Below are positions 57,218-64,000 of a DNA stretch of 64,000 bases, one piece after another. The notes below the pieces were generated by a model that was not told the origin of the DNA, did not search any database, and saw only the letters and a program-made list of their open reading frames with translations. The stretch's first letter is position 1. The number at the start of each line of letters is the position of its first letter. Location of the stretch: the NCBI RefSeq assembly GCF_000011245.1, contig NC_004193.1, positions 3,566,529 through 3,630,528 of the forward strand. The letters run 5' to 3'. Origin of the DNA: Oceanobacillus iheyensis HTE831 (lineage in GTDB: Bacteria; Bacillota; Bacilli; Bacillales; Amphibacillaceae). Both the position numbers and the translations under genes were made by a program.

Positions 57218-59107
57218 TCAATCATTCGCTACTTTGGCAATACTTCCTTGTTCAATATATACAAGTAATATGGATACATCAGCGGGATTTACTCCAGATA
57301 TACGTGATGCTTGCCCAACAGAGAGTGGACGTACTTTTTTGAGTTTTTCCACTGCTTCTGTCGCTATTCCGTTAATTGCATCATAATCAATATCCTCAGG
57401 TATTTTCTTATCTTCCATTTTAAGCATTCGATCAACTTGTTCTTTTGCTTTTTTAATATACCCTTCATATTTGATTTGAATAGCAACCTGTTCTTTCACT
57501 TCTTCTGAGAGTTCCAAATTACTTTCGATCATTTGATCGACGATATCATAAGATAGCTCTGGACGCTTCATTAAATCATACGCTTTTATTGCTTCTTTTA
57601 AGCGGGACGCTCCTGCTTTTTCCATAATATCTTGAATATCTTCCGTTGGTTTAATGATAATCTTACTTAATCGCTTCTTTTCTTGTTCAATTTGCTGTTT
57701 TTTCTCCGTAAATCGTTGATAACGTTCCTCGGTAATAAGTCCGTAATCATAACCAATATCTGTTAGTCGCAAATCAGCATTATCATGGCGTAATAATAGA
57801 CGATATTCTGCTCGAGAAGTTAGCAGACGATACGGCTCATTTGTTCCTTTTGTAACTAAATCATCAATCATAACACCGATATACGCTTGTGAACGATCCA
57901 ATATAATCGGTTCTTTATTTAATGACTTCGCTGCCGCGTTCATTCCTGCCATTAATCCTTGACCAGCTGCTTCTTCGTATCCCGAAGTACCATTGATTTG
58001 ACCTGCCGTAAATAATCCTGGCAATCTTTTTGTTTCTAAGGTCGGCCATAGTTGCGTTGGTACTACTGCATCATACTCGATGGCATAACCGGCACGCATA
58101 ATTTCTGCTTTCTCCAACCCAGGTACCGATTTAATCATTTCATGCTGGATACTTTCTGGTAATGAAGTAGATAGACCTTGAACATACACTTCCTCTGTAT
58201 CTCTTCCTTCAGGTTCTAAGAAGATTTGATGACGTGGTTTATCATTAAAACGCACAATCTTATCTTCAATAGAAGGACAATAACGAGGACCTGTTCCACG
58301 CTTCATCCCAGAATACATGGAAGATAACTCTAAATTGTCATTAATCACTTGATGGGTAAATTCATTTGTATACGTTAACCAACAAGGGATTTGATCGGTT
58401 ATTTGCTCTGTAGTCTCATAAGAAAATGATTTCGGATTGTCATCTCCTGGCTGTATCTCTGTTTTTGAATAATCGATAGTGTGACTATTAACTCTTGGTG
58501 GTGTACCTGTTTTAAAACGAGTTATTTCAAATCCGTGCTTTTCAAGATCCTCAGACAATTTAATTGAGACACGTTGGTTATTAGGACCACTCTCATATTC
58601 CAAGTCCCCCATTAACACTTTCCCTCGCATAAATGTACCAGTCGTTACAATAACGGAGTCTGCATAATAGGCTGCATGGGTTTCTGTAATAACACCTTTA
58701 CAAATCCCATCCTCCACGATTAATTCATTTACCATACCTTGACGTATCGTAAGGTTTTCCTCGTTTTCCATTAAATGCTTCATTTCTTTCATATATATCG
58801 GCTTATCCGCTTGTGCACGCAATGCTTGCACTGCTGGACCTTTACCTGTATTCAACATACGCATTTGAATATAACTTTTATCAATTACTTTCCCCATAAT
58901 CCCACCTAATGCGTCAATTTCACGAACGACGATTCCTTTGGCAGGACCACCAATAGATGGATTACATGGCATAAAAGCAATCATATCTAAATTAAGTGTC
59001 AGCATTAACGTTTTTGCTCCCATACGAGCAGCAGCATATGCTGACTCTACTCCCGCATGGCCAGCACCAACAACGATGACATCATAATTACCTGCATTAT
59101 AGGTCAT
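57218..59107 (-). CDS. mnmG: tRNA uridine 5-carboxymethylaminomethyl modification enzyme MnmG (GidA)
   Basis: A 629-residue FAD enzyme with [39 protein letters not shown] and [20 protein letters not shown]. With MnmE it modifies U34 of tRNAs. Follows mnmE by about 35 bp. Confidence 0.97.
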
Positions 59108-59141
59108 GTTTTCTCTTCCTTTCTACAAAAATTATCCTATC

Positions 59142-60521
59142 TTATTTTCCTAAACAAAATTGCGAGAATAACTGATCAATCAGACTATCACTAGCAGTAT
59201 CACCAATGATTTCACCCATGAATTCCCATGATCTTGTCACATCAATTTGAACGATATCCATCGGCATCCCTAATTCAATGCCTTCCATCGCGTCTTCCAA
59301 AGCTTGTTTCGCTTGTTTTAGTAGCTGTATATGACGGACATTCGAAACATACGTCATATCGCCAGTATCTATATCTCCGGTAAAGAACGTATCGGCAATG
59401 GCTTTTTCAAGCTCATCTACCCCTTGTTCTTCTAATAAGGCAGTAGTAACAACTGGTCTATCTTTTGCAAATTCACGTACTTCATCTAAATCCAATTGTT
59501 GCTCTAAATCTGTTTTATTAATAATCACAATATATTCTAATCCATCTACCGCTTCAAATAATTTCTTATCGTCCTCCGATAGTGGTTCATTATAATTAAG
59601 CACAAATAAAATTAAATCCGATTCTTTTAATACTTGTCTCGAACGATCGACACCGATTCTCTCTACGATATCCTCGGTCTCTCTTATTCCTGCCGTATCT
59701 ACTAAACGTAGTGGAACACCGCGCACATTAACATATTCTTCGATTATATCACGTGTTGTTCCTGGTATTTCTGTTACGATTGCTTTATTTTCCTGCACAA
59801 GCGTATTCATTAACGAGGATTTTCCTACGTTTGGACGTCCAATAATAGCAGTTGACAATCCTTCACGTAAAATCTTTCCTTGTTGTGCTATTTGCAGTAG
59901 TTTATCTAATTCATCCCGCACTTCCTTTGATTTTTCTTTCATCATTGCATGTGACATTTCTTCCACATCATCATATTCGGGATAATCAATATTTACTTCT
60001 ACATGAGCAACTGTTTCTAACAATTCTTGGCGTAACTTCTGAATTAATTTCGATAATCGTCCATCCATTTGTTTTAATGCAACAGACATTGCCTTATCTG
60101 TTTTGGCACGAATTAAATCCATCACTGCTTCTGCTTGCGATAAATCAATTCTTCCGTGTAAAAATGCACGCTTCGTAAATTCACCAGGTTCCGCTAAACG
60201 AACACCTTTTGCTAAAACAATTTCCAATACACGATTCACAGCAACCATACCACCATGGCAATTAATTTCTACTACATCTTCACGTGTAAATGTTTTTGGC
60301 CCACGCATAATAGAAACCATGACTTCTTCTGCAACCTCATTAGTACCAGGGTCAATTATCTTTCCATATTGGATCGTATGTGAAGGGACCTCTTGTAGAT
60401 TCTTACCTTCAAATATTTGTGAAGTAATGGTAATTGCTTCTGACCCACTTAAACGAACGATTGCAATAGCACCCTCCCCAACAGGAGTCGATATCGCAGT
60501 AATTGTATCTGTATCCAACAT
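59142..60521 (-). CDS. mnmE: tRNA-modification GTPase MnmE (TrmE/ThdF)
   Basis: A 459-residue protein: N-terminal tetrahydrofolate-binding domain ([18 protein letters not shown]), a helical domain, and a G domain with [26 protein letters not shown] and NKTD, ending in CLGK. The ATG at 60521 follows GGAGGTGAC and gives the family length; the frame runs on to 60668 without support. Confidence 0.96.
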   Translation of the reverse strand: MLDTDTITAISTPVGEGAIAIVRLSGSEAITITSQIFEGKNLQEVPSHTIQYGKIIDPGTNEVAEEVMVSIMRGPKTFTREDVVEINCHGGMVAVNRVLEIVLAKGVRLAEPGEFTKRAFLHGRIDLSQAEAVMDLIRAKTDKAMSVALKQMDGRLSKLIQKLRQELLETVAHVEVNIDYPEYDDVEEMSHAMMKEKSKEVRDELDKLLQIAQQGKILREGLSTAIIGRPNVGKSSLMNTLVQENKAIVTEIPGTTRDIIEEYVNVRGVPLRLVDTAGIRETEDIVERIGVDRSRQVLKESDLILFVLNYNEPLSEDDKKLFEAVDGLEYIVIINKTDLEQQLDLDEVREFAKDRPVVTTALLEEQGVDELEKAIADTFFTGDIDTGDMTYVSNVRHIQLLKQAKQALEDAMEGIELGMPMDIVQIDVTRSWEFMGEIIGDTASDSLIDQLFSQFCLGK

Positions 60522-60861
60522 TTTTGTCACCTCCACACATTGTAGACTGCATATTACGATGAATAGCAGTCCATACAAACCATTCTCACTATCTACATGG
60601 GAAAAATCGGCAAACGTATCATGAAAAAAATCGCTCAATCCCATCAAGTAAGACATAAATATTCTCATTTATAATAGGCTTACTATATCTATTAAAATTA
60701 AAGCATTATATTTGTTGTCACTAACAAACTAGAATAACATAATTACTTAAAAAAATAAACTTATCCACATAAATAATTTGTTACCTTTTCATGGCAAACT
60801 TATACACATGTGGATAATTATCCAGAATTAACTTTTTAGGAAATTGGTTCACGCCAATAAA
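60522..60861. other. Intergenic region upstream of mnmE
   Basis: Beyond the mnmE start lie about 240 bp of AT-rich sequence that should hold the mnmE promoter, then a group of three DnaA boxes. No ORF with a ribosome site. Confidence 0.6.
60761..60817. promoter_or_regulatory. DnaA-box group upstream of mnmE
   Basis: Three boxes: TTATCCACA (60761-60769), TTATACACA (60800-60808) and a reverse TTATCCACA (60809-60817), back to back with the former. A weak copy (TTATCCAGA) follows at 60818-60826. About 3 kb from the origin-end boxes. Confidence 0.8.
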
Positions 60862-60892
60862 AAACACCCTTAATTATATAAGGATGTTTAGA
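60862..60892 (-). terminator. YozQ-like gene terminator
   Basis: Arms AAACACCCTTA (60862-60872) and TAAGGATGTTT (60879-60889), then TTTTTATTG on the minus strand. Confidence 0.75.
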
Positions 60893-60898
60893 AACTTT

Positions 60899-61087
60899 CT
60901 ATTTTTTTCTCGGTAATTTTTCTTGTTTCGTTTGTTGATCGTCAACGGTACCTTCCATATACGTATCCGATACTTGTTCATGCGATGTCGCCATACCTTG
61001 AGATAGTTGATCATCTTTATAGTAATCGGAATACTGATAGGTCTTATCAGCTACGCTTTTGGATCGTTCTGTTTTTTTATCTGACAC
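60899..61087 (-). CDS. YozQ-like (DUF4025) small protein
   Basis: A 62-residue hydrophilic protein with SVADKTYQYSDYYKDDQL and QGMATSHEQVSDTYMEGTV. This wording is that of DUF4025/YozQ proteins; function unknown. It lies between mnmE and jag, where relatives usually have nothing, next to a repeat element. GAGAGGGTG precedes the ATG. Confidence 0.75.
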   Translation of the reverse strand: MSDKKTERSKSVADKTYQYSDYYKDDQLSQGMATSHEQVSDTYMEGTVDDQQTKQEKLPRKK

Positions 61088-61445
61088 CCATTATCACCCT
61101 CTCTTATATGAGATAGGTATAATATGTGTGAAAAACGCGTGTATTACACTAACTTTATTTAATCATTCGATGATTTTTCTTTTATATTATAAAAAGGCTG
61201 GGAAAATAGTATTCATGCAAAAAGATAATTCCGAATGATTAGCTTTTAAATCCGCTTCAGACATATACTCCGCTTATTTATCTGGCGACTGTTGAGCCTC
61301 TGGATGCTTATGCACCCGAGGTCTCAACTAGGCCTTTCTCCGACGGAAGTCTCCGTATATTTCTTACGCTTATTCTAGCTTTCATTCGTCTTTTGACAAG
61401 AATTTTTTTCCAGCCTTTTTACTTTTATTCTCTTGTATGGCTATC
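61088..61445. other. Gene-free region with repeat family B
   Basis: About 358 bp between the YozQ-like gene and jag, mostly the complete family-B element. No credible ORF. Confidence 0.75.
61191..61420. repeat. Interspersed repeat family B, complete copy
   Basis: A 230-bp element bounded by perfect 11-bp inverted repeats, AAAAAGGCTGG (61191-61201) and CCAGCCTTTTT (61410-61420). Further inverted pairs occur inside: GTTGAGCCTC with GAGGTCTCAAC, and ACATATACTCCG with CTCCGTATAT in part. It has no ORF. It has MITE-like ends and could also act as a terminator through the right end. A truncated relative is at 30712-30850. Confidence 0.82.
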
Positions 61446-62063
61446 TTACGATGGTTTGATAACAATATGTCGATGTGGTTCCACACCATCGGAATAGGTA
61501 GAAACATCTTTTCGATCCTGTAAAATACTGTGAATAATCTTACGTTCAAATGCTGGCATTGGCTCTAAAACAACTGTTTTCTTTGTTCTTAAAGCTTTAT
61601 CCGCCATGCGTGCAGCTAATGTTTCTAATGTTTCCTGTCTTCTACCTCGATAGCCCTCCGCATCAAGCGTTACTGTATAGTATGTGTCACTTTGCCTGTT
61701 GATCGCTAAATGGACTAAATATTGAAGGGAGTTCAAAGTCTGTCCTCGTTTCCCAATTAATACTGCGATTTGGTCGCCATTCATGGTATAAGTGACATGA
61801 TTTCCCTCAACAGTAGTATCTAAATCGATAGAGAGATTCATGTTGCTAGTTACTTCTTTTATAAATTTTTCCGTCTCTTGCACGGGATCTTTCGCTATAC
61901 AAACCTTAACAACTGCGCGTTTAGATCCAAAGATGCCTAATACACCTTTTTTTCCTTCATCAATTACATCAATTTCTACTTGATCTCTATTTGCATTCAA
62001 TTGAGCTAATGCAGATTGAATTGCTTCTTCAACTGATTGACCGCTAGCAGTTACTTCTCTCAC
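61446..62063 (-). CDS. jag: RNA-binding protein Jag/KhpB (SpoIIIJ-associated)
   Basis: A 205-residue protein: Jag_N (about 1-50, VEEAIQSALAQLNANRDQVEI), KH domain with IGKRGQTLNSLQYL, and R3H domain (PMPAFERKIIHSIL). GTG start behind GAGGGGA. Follows yidC directly. Confidence 0.95.
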   Translation of the reverse strand: MREVTASGQSVEEAIQSALAQLNANRDQVEIDVIDEGKKGVLGIFGSKRAVVKVCIAKDPVQETEKFIKEVTSNMNLSIDLDTTVEGNHVTYTMNGDQIAVLIGKRGQTLNSLQYLVHLAINRQSDTYYTVTLDAEGYRGRRQETLETLAARMADKALRTKKTVVLEPMPAFERKIIHSILQDRKDVSTYSDGVEPHRHIVIKPS

Positions 62064-62078
62064 TATCTTTCCCCTCCA

Positions 62079-62837
62079 TTATTTTTTAGCCATCATCGGC
62101 TTATTAATAAGAAGCGTTTGGAACACCATAAATATGTTACCTGTTACCCAATACAATGCCAACGCTGCAGGGAAGAAGAATGCCATTACACCAATCATAA
62201 TCGGCATTACATATAACATAATCTGCATTTGTAATTTCATTTGTGGATTACTATTCATCGATGTATTTGTTGACATCATCAATTTCTGTTGTAGGAACGT
62301 AAATAAACCAGTTAATATAGGTAAAATATAATCTGGTGATCCTAATTGAAACCATAAGAAACTATGTGTACTAATTTCTGGTGTTCGCATAATTGCATGG
62401 TACATCGCAACAAATATAGGCATCTGAACCAAAATTGGTAAACACCCTGCTAATGGATTAACTCCATTTTTTTGGAATAATTCCATTGTTTCTTGTTGTA
62501 ACTTCTGCTGCGTATTTGCATCTTTAGAAGTATATTTCTTTTGAATTTCTTGAAGTTTCGGTTGAATTTCTTGCATCGCCTTAGAACTCTTAATTTGTTT
62601 TACATTTAATGGCATAAGTAATAAACGAACAAATAAAGTAACGATTATAATAGCAAGTCCATAACCTTCATTAAATACACCTGCTACATTTGTAATTAAC
62701 CAAGAAACCGGGTATACAAATATTGTATTCCAAATACCATCACTATTAGGTGTTATTGGTTCATTAATTTCCGTACAACCTGAAAGCAATGTCGTTAGTG
62801 CTATTAAAGCGACTATAATTCCAAATTTTTTACGCAA
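62079..62837 (-). CDS. yidC: Membrane protein insertase YidC (SpoIIIJ type)
   Basis: A 252-residue lipoprotein insertase: lipobox TTLLSGC, then five transmembrane segments including FVRLLLMPLNVKQIKSSKAMQ and GCLPILVQMPIFVAMYHAI. It inserts small membrane proteins. Start TTG behind AAGGAGG. Confidence 0.95.
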   Translation of the reverse strand: MRKKFGIIVALIALTTLLSGCTEINEPITPNSDGIWNTIFVYPVSWLITNVAGVFNEGYGLAIIIVTLFVRLLLMPLNVKQIKSSKAMQEIQPKLQEIQKKYTSKDANTQQKLQQETMELFQKNGVNPLAGCLPILVQMPIFVAMYHAIMRTPEISTHSFLWFQLGSPDYILPILTGLFTFLQQKLMMSTNTSMNSNPQMKLQMQIMLYVMPIMIGVMAFFFPAALALYWVTGNIFMVFQTLLINKPMMAKK

Positions 62838-62900
62838 CGTTTTTCCTCCTTAACGCTATCCTTGCTTACTTGTTATTCTAGCCTAATTGCATACAATATT

Positions 62901-63266
62901 CTATCTTAAACTTGTTTTATTTCTTGTATTTTTAAGTAATCCTTCTTTATATAAAAGATGAGATAAGCTTTTTTTGATTTCTCCACAATTCATGTTTCTA
63001 GTAGGATTTCTAGCAATTATAACAATGTCATAGGCTGGTTTTATATCCGGTTCGAGTTCATGAAAAGATTGACGTAAACAACGTTTAATTCTATTTCTCA
63101 TTACGGCATTACCGATTTTTTTCCCTACGGAAAGACCTATTCGAAAGTGGCATTGATCTTCTTTCTCTCGATAGTAAATAACCAATTGCCGATTCGCGAA
63201 TGAATGACCTTTTTTAAATGTATATTGAAATTCTTCATTTTGTTTTATACGATATTGTTTTTTCAA
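62901..63266 (-). CDS. rnpA: Ribonuclease P protein component
   Basis: About 121 residues with KKQYRIKQNEEFQYTFKKGHSF and the RNP signature IGNAVMRNRIKRCLRQSF. It supports tRNA 5' processing. The site AAAGGTG touches the ATG at 63272, so the TTG at 63266 (spacing 6 nt) is the better start; the GTG at 63275 is inside the site. Confidence 0.93.
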   Translation of the reverse strand: MKKQYRIKQNEEFQYTFKKGHSFANRQLVIYYREKEDQCHFRIGLSVGKKIGNAVMRNRIKRCLRQSFHELEPDIKPAYDIVIIARNPTRNMNCGEIKKSLSHLLYKEGLLKNTRNKTSLR

Positions 63267-63366
63267 CGTCATCACCTTTAACCCACATTCAACCGCCTAA
63301 GCTTGTACTTATTTGTTAGTATGTAACCATTTATATGGTTTGTAACCCCTTAAATCTATCTATAAC

Positions 63367-63394
63367 AGAAAAAAACCACTGATTTTTCAGTGGC
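63367..63394 (-). terminator. Terminator after rpmH
   Basis: Arms CCACTGA (63376-63382) and TCAGTGG (63387-63393), ending in eight T on the minus strand. It abuts the rpmH stop codon, so rnpA may be read only by partial readthrough. Confidence 0.82.
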
Positions 63395-63607
<213 letters not shown>

Positions 63608-63639
63608 CTATTATACGAAAAAAACAAACTACTTGTCAA

Positions 63640-64000
63640 CCACTATATTAACCCCTTCTTTTATCCACAGTCTATGTTTTTAATTTTTTACAAGAAATTG
63701 ATTATCCACACAAGAAATTTACAAGATAATCACAAAATATAGTGCTGTTTATAACTTTTAACCACAAGTGATTGAATATGTGGATAACTATGCAAACCCC
63801 ATTGATTTTCTGCTTTTTATTTGGTATTATATTTATGTTTTAACCTGTGGAAACAGAAATCCACTATTTGACTTATGCACAGAATGTGGATAATCTGTGG
63901 ATACTTATTCACGCTTCGTTAATAATGTTTTCAACAGGAATGTGGATAACGTTTATAATTCTTGTAAAGCTGATTATGCTCTTATTTTATTATCCACAGT
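63640..64000. other. Upstream half of the replication origin region (oriC)
   Basis: Between rpmH and the window edge, matches to TTATNCACA occur at 63661-63669, 63702-63710, 63779-63787 (reverse), 63873-63881, 63885-63893 (reverse), 63941-63949 (reverse) and 63990-63998, with near matches at 63896 and 63905. This is the layout of the incA/incB boxes between rpmH and dnaA in Bacillus. dnaA and the duplex-unwinding side would lie right of the window. Confidence 0.88.

Noticed and set aside
59750..59765. parS-like CACGTG at 59752
   Set aside because: The flanks (TATATCACGTGTTGTT) match too few positions of the consensus and it lies inside mnmE.

Overview
The window is a stretch of low-GC Bacillota chromosome that ends at the replication origin. 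The right end carries the conserved block rpmH-rnpA-yidC-jag-mnmE-mnmG-rsmG-noc-parA-parB-yyaC-ychF-rpsF-ssb-rpsR, then gdpP-rplI-dnaC, purA and walRKHIJ-htrC, in the same order as in Bacillus subtilis. Protein wording, the OpuA osmoprotectant transporter, sporulation-linked genes (yyaC, parA/parB, yidC of the SpoIIIJ type) and the repeat families suggest a halotolerant Bacillaceae, most likely Oceanobacillus. The genus is inference; membership of the Bacillaceae is strongly supported. Nearly all genes are on the minus strand, as expected for leading-strand genes to the left of oriC.

Layout. 1-1.1 kb: a tandem repeat and an HPr-kinase paralogue with a degenerate signature. 1.1-6.8 kb: a zinc-starvation island with four Zur boxes, three CobW/COG0523 GTPases, a zinc-free ribosomal protein S14, a flavoprotein, a decayed flavoprotein leader and a small unknown protein. 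6.9-16.6 kb: accessory genes (a small-membrane-protein operon, a CorC-type protein, TraB, GNAT, an ABC exporter, an M20 amidohydrolase, DoxX and cupin), with a cluster of six DnaA boxes around the cupin gene. 16.7-25.2 kb: htrC, the WalRK operon and purA. 25.4-30.6 kb: opuA, a DUF2812 protein and the OhrR/OhrA peroxide pair. 30.8-35.8 kb: dnaC, rplI, gdpP and a DUF2232 protein. 36-38.8 kb: small accessory genes. 38.9-46.5 kb: a sugar ABC-transporter and oxidoreductase locus under a LacI-type regulator, whose last gene is broken by a 13-bp tandem duplication. 46.6-63.6 kb: the conserved origin-proximal genes. 63.6-64 kb: a DnaA-box-rich half origin.

Chromosome-maintenance sites are unusually visible. 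There are three parS sites (23.76, 53.39 and 56.29 kb), two Noc-binding palindromes (12.01 and 35.88 kb), DnaA-box clusters at 16.0-16.6 and 60.8 kb, and the origin cluster at the end. Their cognate proteins ParB and Noc are encoded in the same window. Two MITE-like interspersed repeat families are each present as one complete and one truncated copy. I saw no tRNA, rRNA, CRISPR array or complete insertion sequence.

The least explained material is the Zur island with its unknown 97-residue product, the HprK paralogue, the extra DnaA-box cluster and the repeat elements.
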